7,311 nucleotides of DNA from Caldifarciminota bacterium (GTDB taxonomy: Bacteria; Hydrothermota; UBA3072; B12-G15). The notes beneath the pieces are model-generated. The model saw only the letters and a list, made by a program, of their open reading frames with translations. It made no database searches and had not been told where the DNA came from. The DNA is taken from assembly GCA_021163525.1 (NCBI GenBank), contig JAGGTX010000003.1, positions 1 through 7,311 of the forward strand, in the 5' to 3' direction. Below are positions 1 through 6,658 of the stretch, piece by piece (the first letter of the stretch is position 1; every line of letters begins with the position of its first letter). A program made the translations under genes and the position numbers.

Positions 1-2
1 AA

Positions 3-140
3 GCCTATACAAAAAACAACTACGAACTGGCAATAAAATACTGGGAAAAGGCACTGAAACTCTATCCAGATTACCCCAACGCAAAAGAGAACATCCAGAG
101 GGCAAAACTTAAATTAAAGGAACTCAAGAAGTCTGACTGA
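3..140 (+). CDS. TPR-repeat protein, C-terminal fragment
   Basis: The window opens inside a gene whose last 45 codons are readable before a TGA at 138-140. The peptide contains a typical tetratricopeptide helix pair: YELAIKYWEKALKLYPDYPN followed by AKENIQRAKLKLKELKK. The pattern of A at position 8 and the YP-D-P turn matches TPR units, which act as protein-interaction scaffolds. The tail ends in a Lys-rich helix. The 5' part lies outside the window, so total length, location and partner are unknown. The stop is only 3 nt from the start of the adenylate cyclase gene, so the two are probably co-transcribed and the TPR protein may serve the same pathway (inference). Confidence 0.8.
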   Translation, partial: AYTKNNYELAIKYWEKALKLYPDYPNAKENIQRAKLKLKELKKSD

Positions 141-143
141 TTT

Positions 144-1487
144 ATGAGAATATCCATAAGGCTGAAGTTCATAATACTGATTTTCCTCCTCCTCACAATT
201 GTTACACTTCTTATTTTCTACTTTACCCTTAACAGGGTGAGGGAAGCCCTATCCCATGAGATTAAACTCCAGGGTGAACTAATAGGAAGAATGATTGCCC
301 TGAATGCTGAAGACCCCCTGATAACAAACGATGACCTTTACCTTGCAACAATCGTTGCAGACGCTTCAAAGAACGAGGGGGTAATCTATGCATTTATCAC
401 AGACAGGGAAGGCATTATAAGGGCACATAACGATGTGAGATGGATCGGGAAAAATGTGAATGACTATAAATTCCCCGGAAATGTTTACAGGGTTGAATAT
501 CCCATTCTTCTTGCCGGTAAAAAGGAGATTGGGAAGGTTTATATTGGTCTTGACATTGGAAGGATTGAATCAACAACCCAGAAGATTCAACTGATTTTAA
601 TAACAATCGCATCCATAGGGCTTTTCCTCGGTATTATTGGTGCCGTGATACTATCCAGTTTCATGAGCAGGCCTATAAAGCAACTTGTTTATGGTGTCCA
701 GCAGATTGCAAAAGGGAAGTACGATGTAAGGATTAAGATAAAATCAAGGGATGAGATAGGTGAATTAACAGAGGCATTCAACAACATGGCAAAGAGTTTG
801 AAGGAGAAGGAGCAGATAAAGGATGCCTTCAGGAGATATGTTTCCCATCAGGTTGCAGAGGAGATATTCAAAGACCCTGACAAGTATGTGAATCTTTTGA
901 AAGGGACAAGGAAAAAGGTAACAGTGCTTTTTGCGGATGTCAGAAAATTCACCCCCCTCTCAGAGAAACTTCCTCCAGAACAGGTTGTTGCACTCCTGAA
1001 CGAACTCCTTTCAGCAATGACCAATGTTGTATTCAGATACGAAGGGACAATTGACAAGTTTATTGGCGATTGTCTCATGGCCGTTTATGGCGCACCCATT
1101 GAACATCCAGATGACCAGAACAGGGCAGTGATGTCTGCAGTGGATATACAGAAGGAGATACAGAAAATCAATGAGAGGAGGAAGAGGCTCGGACAGCCCA
1201 CCATGAGCATTGGTATTGGCATAAATTCAGGCGAGGCAGTCGTGGGTAATATTGGTTCACAGGAAAGGCTTGATTACACGGTTATTGGTGATACCGTGAA
1301 TCTTGCTTCAAGACTACAGGAGGTGGCAGGAGGCGGTGAGATTGTTATATCTGAAAGGGTATTCAATGAGATTAATGTTCCATTCACATTCCAGGGTCCC
1401 TATCTTATAAAGGTTAAGGGCAAGGAAAACCCCGTGAGGATATACAAACTCATAGCAGAGCAATCCCCTCCACAGAACAGCACCTGA
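144..1487 (+). CDS. Membrane-bound class III adenylate cyclase with Cache-like sensor and HAMP
   Basis: This 447-residue protein should make cAMP from ATP at the inner membrane. Visible order: TM helix about 8-28; periplasmic region about 30-147 with a Cache-like stretch (ITDREGIIRAHNDVRWIGK, 85-103); TM2 about 148-172; HAMP about 173-225 (SRPIKQL near the start, DEIGELTEAFN near the end); short linker; cyclase domain about 257-437. The catalytic set is complete: metal-binding Asp265 (FADVRKF) and Asp309 (FIGD), adenine-selecting Lys305, Thr379 (DYTVIGD) as the second base-contacting residue, and transition-state Asn386 and Arg390 (NLASR). Lys with Thr argues for ATP rather than GTP, and Thr instead of Asp places it in subclass IIIb. 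The ATG follows the TPR stop by 3 nt; AAGAAG about 12 nt upstream is only a weak ribosome site. The ligand cannot be read from the sequence. Confidence 0.93.
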   Translation: MRISIRLKFIILIFLLLTIVTLLIFYFTLNRVREALSHEIKLQGELIGRMIALNAEDPLITNDDLYLATIVADASKNEGVIYAFITDREGIIRAHNDVRWIGKNVNDYKFPGNVYRVEYPILLAGKKEIGKVYIGLDIGRIESTTQKIQLILITIASIGLFLGIIGAVILSSFMSRPIKQLVYGVQQIAKGKYDVRIKIKSRDEIGELTEAFNNMAKSLKEKEQIKDAFRRYVSHQVAEEIFKDPDKYVNLLKGTRKKVTVLFADVRKFTPLSEKLPPEQVVALLNELLSAMTNVVFRYEGTIDKFIGDCLMAVYGAPIEHPDDQNRAVMSAVDIQKEIQKINERRKRLGQPTMSIGIGINSGEAVVGNIGSQERLDYTVIGDTVNLASRLQEVAGGGEIVISERVFNEINVPFTFQGPYLIKVKGKENPVRIYKLIAEQSPPQNST

Positions 1488-1656
1488 TAAAGGGGCTTGA
1501 CAGAAACAAACAATACAGTTATCCGGATATAGAGTAACATAAAAAAGAGTGTTTTGGTGAGGCATGGCTAAGGGCAACAAATGACGCCTATGACCAGCCA
1601 ATTTGACAGTTTTTCTAATAAATCCTTCAGACTGAAATATGGAGATTTGCAATCCC
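1488..1656. other. Convergent intergenic region without a recognised terminator
   Basis: This 169-bp spacer separates the ends of the cyclase (+) and bioY (-). It contains a 10-bp palindrome TATCCGGATA (1520-1529) and two isolated TTGACA hexamers (1497 and 1603) without good -10 boxes. I see no stable GC-rich stem followed by a T run for either gene. Confidence 0.5.
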
Positions 1657-2220
1657 CTATGCCCTTCTTAATCTCCAGAGGAGAGGGAGTGATGTCCCCG
1701 CAATCATTATTTTCACTATATCGCCGGGAATGAACGGGTACAATCCCATGAGAAAGGCCCTGTTCCATCCAGTAAAGATTGAAAGTTGAATAATCCCTGG
1801 TATGTAGATAAATATGTCTCCAATAAGGAAGGTTAGAGTCGCTTTGAGGAATTGTTTGTCCCATCCCTTTTCAGATAGATACCCGATAACATAGGCAGCA
1901 AGGAGAAATCCTATAATGTATCCTCCAGTGGGGCCCAAAATCCTTGCAATACCCAATGTGCCACCAGCAAACACGGGCAGTCCTGCAACCCCCACAAGGA
2001 TGTAGGAAAGAACAGAAAGAATCCCCCTTGTCCTGCCCATGGATGAGGCAATGAGAAAGATAGCAAGTGTCTGGCCGGTTACAGGAACGGGTGTGAATGG
2101 TATGGGTATCACTATCCGTGCAGAGACCACAAGCAGAAGGACTCCAAGGGTTACCAGCCCCATATCATAGAGGAGCGAAAGCAAAAGATTTTTGGGTCTG
2201 TGAATGAGCAAAAGGGTCAT
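1657..2220 (-). CDS. bioY: Biotin ECF transporter S component BioY
   Basis: This 187-residue integral membrane protein is the biotin-binding S component of an energy-coupling factor transporter. Family motifs are clear: ARIVIPIPFTPVPVTGQTLA near residues 34-53, then GVAGLPVFAGGTLG and LGPTGGYIIGF in the middle, and IPGDIVKIMIAG near the C-terminus. Hydrophobicity suggests about six TM helices, and the length is normal for the family. The ATG at 2220 is chosen because an excellent GGAGG lies 5 nt upstream. The gene has its own promoter and no neighbouring ecfA or ecfT, so it either shares a general ECF module encoded elsewhere or works alone, as reported for some BioY proteins. It converges on the cyclase gene and is separate from the large minus-strand operon. 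Confidence 0.96.
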   Translation of the reverse strand: MTLLLIHRPKNLLLSLLYDMGLVTLGVLLLVVSARIVIPIPFTPVPVTGQTLAIFLIASSMGRTRGILSVLSYILVGVAGLPVFAGGTLGIARILGPTGGYIIGFLLAAYVIGYLSEKGWDKQFLKATLTFLIGDIFIYIPGIIQLSIFTGWNRAFLMGLYPFIPGDIVKIMIAGTSLPLLWRLRRA

Positions 2221-2225
2221 TATAA

Positions 2226-2230
2226 CCTCC
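2226..2230 (-). promoter_or_regulatory. Shine-Dalgarno site of bioY
   Basis: On the minus strand GGAGG (part of AAAAAGGAGG) lies 5 nt before the bioY ATG. This is near-ideal strength and spacing and fixes the start codon. Confidence 0.85.
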
Positions 2231-2241
2231 TTTTTCTGGCG

Positions 2242-2270
2242 ATAATAGAAAAAAACATGGGTTCTGTCAA
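2242..2270 (-). promoter_or_regulatory. Sigma-70-type promoter of bioY
   Basis: On the minus strand a perfect -35 box TTGACA (2270-2265) is followed by exactly 17 nt and a -10 box TATTAT (2247-2242, 5 of 6 consensus). Transcription should begin near 2235, giving a leader of about 15 nt that contains the ribosome site. That leaves no room for a riboswitch. The spacer carries a T7 run. I see no convincing BirA- or BioR-type dyad over the promoter, so biotin control is not evident from the sequence. Confidence 0.75.
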
Positions 2271-2381
2271 CCGGGATATGGCCGGAAAGAAAAATAATGC
2301 TTTTTTAATCCTATCCAATTATCAAAACCCCACTTGACAGATTGTATTATTGTATTATCCATTTAAACTGACCCTCCGTCC

Positions 2382-3188
2382 CTATATAAAGCAGGATTCC
2401 CACAGGGTTTTCCTCATTCCTTCCAGAGGCTGGTCTTCAAGACCGTTATATCCAGCAAATGTGATTGCTTTTTTAGAGATAGAAGCGAGTTCTTTTCTCC
2501 ACCCTGGGTCCCTTGTTGTGTGATGGTCTATCACCAGTTTTACATCGGGCAATTTTTCAAAGACTATATCCATGTTTTTTAAGAACGTATCTCTATACTT
2601 TTTATTTATGTACAGTGCCGGACCATCAAGTATCAGTATATCTGGTTTCATCTCAAGTATGAATCTCATTGCTTTCTCCTCAATAGGACCTGAAATATCC
2701 GATGTGTGGAGAAGTTTAAACCTATCTGTTTCAATGAATGTGCTTAAAACAACCGCAGGTGTTGTTCCATGGGGAAGAGGTCTTGAAAACTTAATACTCC
2801 CTCCTTTAAATCTAAATTCTCTTCCATCTGCAATCTCGTAATCCTTTATCATATCTGTTATTTCCCTTGCCCTCTTCTTCTGCATAAAATTTATATTCCT
2901 TTGTGGATCCTTCATTATCAATCTTTTCCCCATATACATTGGTACAAGTTCCCTTGTGAAGTGGTCGTGATGAAAATGGGATATTATGATAACTTCAGCC
3001 ATTCCAAGGTATTGTATTATTCTGCTCTTCAACTCATAAAATCTTTCTATCTCAAGGGGATGGGGTGGCAGGTCAAACCTGAGAGGTGCAATGTCAAGCC
3101 CCGGGTCAATGATTATCTTCTCCTCTCCTGTATCAACAAATATACTGAAACTTCTTACACCAAGACTGTCCGATGAGAGCAATCTCAA
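2382..3188 (-). CDS. UPF0282-family metallo-beta-lactamase-fold protein
   Basis: Metallo-beta-lactamase-fold hydrolase of unknown substrate, 268 residues from my chosen start. The N-terminus (LLSSDSLGVRSFSIFVDT), IIDPG, LPPHPLEIERF and SHFHHDHF match the UPF0282 family known mainly from archaea. Metal-ligand candidates in this numbering are His71, His73, Asp75 and His76 (HFHHDH), His130 (PHGTTP), Asp164 (HTSDISG) and the late His222/His223 (DHH), so an active dinuclear metal site is plausible. Start choice: TTG at 3188-3186 makes the protein begin where family members begin and lies 4 nt after the DUF72 stop. ATG codons at 3227 and 3278 in the same frame would add 13 or 30 residues unlike the family and overlap DUF72. 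It is the last gene of the operon. The biological role is unknown. Confidence 0.82.
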   Translation of the reverse strand: MRLLSSDSLGVRSFSIFVDTGEEKIIIDPGLDIAPLRFDLPPHPLEIERFYELKSRIIQYLGMAEVIIISHFHHDHFTRELVPMYMGKRLIMKDPQRNINFMQKKRAREITDMIKDYEIADGREFRFKGGSIKFSRPLPHGTTPAVVLSTFIETDRFKLLHTSDISGPIEEKAMRFILEMKPDILILDGPALYINKKYRDTFLKNMDIVFEKLPDVKLVIDHHTTRDPGWRKELASISKKAITFAGYNGLEDQPLEGMRKTLWESCFI

Positions 3189-3192
3189 ACCA

Positions 3193-3881
3193 CTAACTGG
3201 ATACCACTTTCCTGAATCTTTTTGCATCTTCAAACATGTTTGTATTGTTGAACATGATGTATCCATTCCATTCAGCATATTCCTTTAACTTCAAAAGGTC
3301 TTCATCCGTATATTTATACCTGTATCCACCTATTCCATGCAGTCTGAAGTATATAAAATCTGTCTTGAGTGGTTCTGTCTTGAACGGGTCAACGATTTCA
3401 AATAAACCTGTCTCTGAATAAATTAACTTCAGTGCATCTTTGCTCCATGTTCCCCTGTGTTCCCACCCAAAGATGAATCGGTCTGTCCTGAACTTTCTGA
3501 AAAAGTCAACAATGGACTTAATATTGTCATTTGATTCTTTGAAAGAGGCAGGTGTCTGGAAAATGATTATCTTTGCACCAAGCAGTTCAGCACACTCAAG
3601 GGTTTTCTCCATTCCTATATTAACACACTCTGAACCCTTGAAGAATCCACAACTATGGTAATTTACCTTTGTCTTCCTGTATGTAGGAGAGGTTTCAGGG
3701 TGTGTGATGAGTTGCCATGCCTTTATTACAAATTCAAAATCTGGTGGTGCTTCACTTCTCCATCTTTCAAGGGTATTTTTTCAGGGGGCTTGTAAAAGGT
3801 TTTCTGAACCTCAACTACATTGAATTCACGATAATATCTTTTTCTGGAAACAGGGAAACCACAACACCCTATTTTTACCAT
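3193..3881 (-). pseudogene. DUF72 (YecE-like) protein gene with a one-base frameshift
   Basis: The DUF72 fold is a TIM-barrel-like domain of unknown biochemical role. The N-terminal part (ATG at 3881) reads VKIGCCGFPVSRKRYYREFN, then VEVQKTFYKPPEK, typical of the family. This frame then runs into a TAA at 3728-3726. The rest of the domain (ERWRSEAPPDFEFVIKAWQL, IFQTPASF, FGWEHRG, DFIYFRLHG, MFNNTNMFEDA) continues in the -1 frame, which is open only from 3780. The switch coincides with an A6 run (plus-strand T6, 3776-3781). One extra A would join the parts into about 229 residues, normal for the family. The ATG overlaps the SpoIID-gene stop by 7 nt (ATGGTAA). Either a true inactivating deletion or a homopolymer sequencing error is possible; conserved codons on both sides favour a recent change or an error. 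Confidence 0.85.
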
Positions 3882-5059
3882 AATCTAACGACCCGGGTTA
3901 CTCTATAATAGTGCTTCAAAATCTGTTTGTAATTATAACCAAGCCTTGCCATACCTATAGCACCATACTGGCACATCCCAACCCCATGCCCATATCCCTT
4001 TCCATCAATGATGATAAGGTTGCCCTTCTGCCGTATGGTAAAAAGAATGGACTTGAGTGACCTTCCATTGTACTGGAAGAGTGAACGAATCCTATCCTTT
4101 TCAATGGTAAACTTACCTTTATCAGTTCCTATCTCTACCTTCTTCACTCTGCCTGACCTTGTTCTTCCTGAAACCTTTATATACTTAACCCTGTTCACAT
4201 CCTTCCCGAACATCTGCTTTATCCTCTTCTTCACTACATTAAAGAATTCATCCCTGTTGTATACCACCTGCCATTCATAATGGGGAGAAAACCTGCAGTA
4301 TGGCTCACCAAACCTCCCATCATAAACACTCCTCAGGTAAGGGAGTGGTTTACCTGGCCAGACCTCTTCGTTGTTTTCTGTTCTTCCACCACATGTGGAT
4401 GAATACCTTGCATCAGCAACCTTCCCCCTGTACATAAGAACCTCGCCCCTTGTGAGTTCAACAGCACTGTCTGTGGTGGGAGTTGAGACATCATAACTTC
4501 CGTAAACTTGATGGGTTTCTGTATTAACAAGGTCATAGGGTTTCTTTCTGTTAAGAAGGTTGAATGCATATGACCTTGCGGCAACAGCCTGTGCCTTCAA
4601 TGCCTCAATCAATTCTGGAGATAGTCTCCCCATTTCCCTTGGAACAACACCCTTTATGTAATCCTCCATCTTCACAAAATTTATCACAAGTATATCTCCA
4701 CCATGTTTTATCAACTTTATGTATCCCCTGTAAGGTCTTCCGTTCAGGTATATCCCTGCGTCTCCAACAGGAACAAAAACAAGGGGAAAACTGGCATTTT
4801 TCACAACCATATTTCCGTGAACCTTTATCTTAAGGGGTCTTGTATAAACAACAATCTCACCAGCAAAAATTCCCTTCTTTCCTCCGGTATATACCCTTGT
4901 CCCGATATCTGATGAAACTGTGAATCTTCTTGGATTTTTTAAGAGAAGAATCCTCACATCCGGCTCTGGCATACCCCTTCTTGGCACAGGCCTGACCGCC
5001 TGCTTTGATACACAGCCTGAAAGTATGATTGCAAACAGGAGTATAAATGCCTTCCTCAT
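3875..5059 (-). CDS. SpoIID/LytB-domain lipoprotein, probable peptidoglycan lytic transglycosylase
   Basis: This 394-residue protein begins with a lipoprotein signal peptide ending in the lipobox LSGC (Cys16), so it is probably membrane-anchored outside the cytoplasm. The SpoIID domain spans about 125-394: VKMEDYIKGVVPREMG carries the expected catalytic Glu142, followed by LIEALKAQAVAARSYAF, ETHQVYG, the STCGGRTENNEEVW segment and, near the end, GYGHGVGMCQYGAIGMA. SpoIID of spore formers cleaves glycan strands of denuded peptidoglycan. Homologues in non-spore-formers are common and their role is less clear. Residues 35-120 form an extra N-terminal beta-rich region. The ATG overlaps the previous gene's stop by 4 nt (ATGA) and has an AGAGGG ribosome site inside that gene. 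No other sporulation genes are visible here. Confidence 0.9.
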   Translation of the reverse strand: MRKAFILLFAIILSGCVSKQAVRPVPRRGMPEPDVRILLLKNPRRFTVSSDIGTRVYTGGKKGIFAGEIVVYTRPLKIKVHGNMVVKNASFPLVFVPVGDAGIYLNGRPYRGYIKLIKHGGDILVINFVKMEDYIKGVVPREMGRLSPELIEALKAQAVAARSYAFNLLNRKKPYDLVNTETHQVYGSYDVSTPTTDSAVELTRGEVLMYRGKVADARYSSTCGGRTENNEEVWPGKPLPYLRSVYDGRFGEPYCRFSPHYEWQVVYNRDEFFNVVKKRIKQMFGKDVNRVKYIKVSGRTRSGRVKKVEIGTDKGKFTIEKDRIRSLFQYNGRSLKSILFTIRQKGNLIIIDGKGYGHGVGMCQYGAIGMARLGYNYKQILKHYYRVTRVVRLW

Positions 5060-5490
5060 CCCACCCTCTTCAAAAACTCCTTCATCAGGTCAATGTGTGT
5101 TCCCTGCCAGTATATCTTATCACATACTGGGCAGTAATAGAATTCATTATGGGTTTTATATACATACTCTGGAACCCTTCCTTTAACCTTCTCCTTTTCA
5201 ATTCTCTGTATTGGGGTATTACAAAGGCTGCACCTTGAAAGGGGTTCTCCCTCTGGAGGAAAAATCTCCATCACCTTCCTGAGTTGCTCATGGATCATCT
5301 CTGACTTTATATAAACAACACCCGGTATCTCCACAAGTTTTGAATTTCTGGTAAGGACAACCCTTGCCTCAGCCTTTGCTTTAACAATGAGTTTATCCGG
5401 ATGGTCTTCCCTGAAGTACTCGGTATCATAACCCAGTAGCCTCATCCACCTTGCAAGTCTTCCAAGCATGAAATCACATATGAACTTCAC
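5056..5490 (-). CDS. Mut7-C domain protein with C-terminal zinc ribbon
   Basis: A compact 144-residue protein of the Mut7-C (PIN-like) family, stand-alone bacterial/archaeal type. The N-terminus CDFMLGRLARWMRLLGYDTEY and the later VVLTRNSKL stretch are the PIN-like part, with conserved Asp6 and Asp22 as candidate metal ligands. A four-cysteine zinc ribbon follows: Cys87/Cys90 (CSLC) and Cys120/Cys123 (CPVC). The family is annotated as putative RNase on the basis of the fold; activity of this protein is inference. Translation starts at GTG (5490-5488), overlapping the aldolase stop as GTGA. The next Met lies beyond conserved Asp6, which supports the GTG. It overlaps the SpoIID gene downstream by 4 nt. 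Confidence 0.88.
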   Translation of the reverse strand: MKFICDFMLGRLARWMRLLGYDTEYFREDHPDKLIVKAKAEARVVLTRNSKLVEIPGVVYIKSEMIHEQLRKVMEIFPPEGEPLSRCSLCNTPIQRIEKEKVKGRVPEYVYKTHNEFYYCPVCDKIYWQGTHIDLMKEFLKRVG

Positions 5491-6122
5491 ACCTCAATTC
5501 CCCAGTTTTTTAATAACTTATCAATCTCTTCCTGAGGAATTTTCTTCTCTCCACCCAATAGACGTGAAATAAACATCACCCTTGCGAGGAACTCTATCCT
5601 TTCTGCCCTGTAAAATGCCTCATCAAGGTTCTTACCCATTGCAAGGCAGCCGTGATTGGCAAGTAGTATGGCATTATGCTTCTCAATGTATGCGGATATA
5701 GAACGGGGAACTTCTTCTGTTGATGGTGTTGCATATGGGCTAACTGGCACATGCCCATTGGCAAGGACAGCCTCGGAAACAACCGGTTCAAGCGGAATAT
5801 GGGAAACAGCAAATGCAGTTGCATATGGAGAGTGGGTATGAACCACAGCATTAACATCCTGTCTCTTCCTGTAAACCTCTATGTGCATTCTGTATTCACT
5901 TGACGGTTTGTATGTGCCCTTCACCTTTCTTCCTTCAAGGTCAATCTTCACCAGTGAATCAATTGTGAGTCTTCCCTTTGGCAGACCTGATGGGGTTATC
6001 AGGATATTACCATCGGGTAGCCTGGTGCTGAAGTTTCCATCCGTTGCAACAACAAGCCCTTTCTGTTCAAGGAGTTTTCCAATCTCAAGCATCTTCTGAC
6101 GGAGGGAGAATTCACTGTTCAA
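5487..6122 (-). CDS. Class II aldolase/adducin-domain protein (fuculose-phosphate-aldolase-like)
   Basis: A cytoplasmic zinc-dependent aldolase-fold enzyme of 211 residues, normal for the family. Key motifs: Gly29-Asn30 in DGNFS, TPSG at 43-46, SSE with catalytic Glu76, HTH with zinc ligands His95 and His97, and NHG with His157 as the third ligand. These match L-fuculose-1-phosphate aldolase and related enzymes that split sugar phosphates into dihydroxyacetone phosphate and an aldehyde. The exact substrate is not readable: fuculose-, rhamnulose- or ribulose-phosphate type, or the 5-deoxypentose-phosphate salvage variant, all remain possible. The start is TTG at 6122-6120, overlapping the upstream stop as TTGA and preceded by a good AGGGGG ribosome site. 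The first ATG (6092) lacks such a site. No sugar kinase or isomerase is nearby. Confidence 0.88.
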   Translation of the reverse strand: MNSEFSLRQKMLEIGKLLEQKGLVVATDGNFSTRLPDGNILITPSGLPKGRLTIDSLVKIDLEGRKVKGTYKPSSEYRMHIEVYRKRQDVNAVVHTHSPYATAFAVSHIPLEPVVSEAVLANGHVPVSPYATPSTEEVPRSISAYIEKHNAILLANHGCLAMGKNLDEAFYRAERIEFLARVMFISRLLGGEKKIPQEEIDKLLKNWGIEV

Positions 6123-6484
6123 TATAGCCCCCTGAAGGTATCCATTATGCCAGAAACGCCCACAAGGAATATTGCAAGAATGGATGAGACAATACCGATC
6201 AGCACAATAATTCCCTGGATAATGAAGTAAATCTTCAGGTTCTTCAATCCCGACAGAACTGCCTCCTGTTTCTCTCTTGAGACATCTGCAAAGTCATTCC
6301 CTGCCTTTAGAAGGAGAACTCCCTGCCATATGGGAAGCCAGGCAGTGATTATACCAATGATTGTGAGCGCAGAAAGTCCACCCATAACAATGCTCACAAT
6401 TCCCACAAGTTTCAGCCATCCAGACATCTCACCTGAAACAACCTTCATTTTATCATCCAAAACTGCCAGATTATCCATCTCCAT
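6119..6484 (-). CDS. Small DUF5362-like integral membrane protein
   Basis: A 121-residue membrane protein of unknown function and first gene of the operon. A charged N-terminal segment (1-23) precedes a hydrophobic region at about 24-59 containing GGLSALTIIGIITAWLPIW, a short polar loop (AGNDFADVSREKQEAVLSGL), and a second hydrophobic region at about 84-112. The motif order, with AWLPIWQGVLLLKA after the first hydrophobic stretch, resembles the DUF5362 family as I remember it; this assignment is moderate. The ATG at 6484 follows AGGAGGGG closely. A second ATG two codons on (6478) is nearly as plausible. The stop overlaps the aldolase TTG start by 4 nt. Confidence 0.75.
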   Translation of the reverse strand: MEMDNLAVLDDKMKVVSGEMSGWLKLVGIVSIVMGGLSALTIIGIITAWLPIWQGVLLLKAGNDFADVSREKQEAVLSGLKNLKIYFIIQGIIVLIGIVSSILAIFLVGVSGIMDTFRGLY

Positions 6485-6488
6485 AACC

Positions 6489-6494
6489 CCTCCT
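6489..6494 (-). promoter_or_regulatory. Shine-Dalgarno site of the first operon gene
   Basis: Minus-strand AGGAGG (within AAAAAGGAGGGG) lies 4 nt before the ATG at 6484 and 10 nt before the alternative ATG at 6478, so it does not fully decide between the two starts. Confidence 0.75.
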
Positions 6495-6502
6495 TTTTGT
6501 TC

Positions 6503-6530
6503 AGTATAACTATGGTGAAATAAAAATCAA
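6503..6530 (-). promoter_or_regulatory. Probable promoter of the six-gene minus-strand operon
   Basis: On the minus strand TTGATT (6530-6525, 4 of 6 matches to -35) is followed by 16 nt and TATACT (6508-6503, 5 of 6 matches to -10). Initiation near 6496 would give a leader of about 12 nt reaching the AGGAGG site of the first gene. It resembles the bioY arrangement of a short leader with no room for a structured element. Confidence 0.55.
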
Positions 6531-6626
6531 GTTCCAGCATGGCTCTGAAAATCAATTATATTTTTTCTTACAGGTAGAGGGATAAAAAATTCAAACTGAA
6601 GAAACCTTATTTGCCTTACTCTCCTA
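6527..6626 (-). pseudogene. Possible stranded 3' end of the penicillin-binding-protein gene
   Basis: Immediately left of the inserted element the minus strand is open for about 33 codons (RRVRQIRFLQFEF, then FIPLPVRKNIIDFQSHAGT) to a TGA at 6529-6527. Removing the element and joining DRYL of the PBP gene to this stretch keeps the frame. This holds whether the cut is placed at the GGGG ends or at flanking TA dinucleotides. It may therefore be the original C-terminus of the PBP. The evidence is only frame continuity and the plausible helix MDRYLRRVRQIRF; in AT-rich DNA an open stretch this long can occur by chance. Confidence 0.35.
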
Positions 6627-6631
6627 ACATT

Positions 6632-6658
6632 GGGGTCAGTCATTAACAAGTAACATTT
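6632..6658 (+). repeat. Left terminal inverted repeat
   Basis: Begins GGGGTCAGTCATTAAC and ends AAGTAACATTT. It pairs with 6940-6966 at 26 of 27 positions and is directly followed by a second copy of CATTTGA. Confidence 0.85.

Noticed and set aside
1497..1530. TTGACA plus the palindrome TATCCGGATA after the cyclase, as a promoter/operator for a small plus-strand gene.
   Set aside because: No acceptable -10 box at the right distance, and the downstream plus-strand reading frames are short or antisense to bioY.
1581..1733. A plus-strand frame of about 50 codons starting at ATG 1581.
   Set aside because: No ribosome site, no recognisable sequence features, and most of it is the complement of bioY coding sequence.
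2271..2285. Inverted CCGG pair as a terminator of the large operon.
   Set aside because: The stem is only 4 bp, no T run follows on the minus strand, and it lies next to the -35 box of bioY.
2334..2358. TTGACA followed by two TATTAT copies on the plus strand, suggesting a promoter between bioY and UPF0282.
   Set aside because: The hexamers are separated by 5 or 13 nt, not 16-18, and any transcript would run antisense into the UPF0282 gene with no gene to serve. The repeat is probably just AT-rich spacer.
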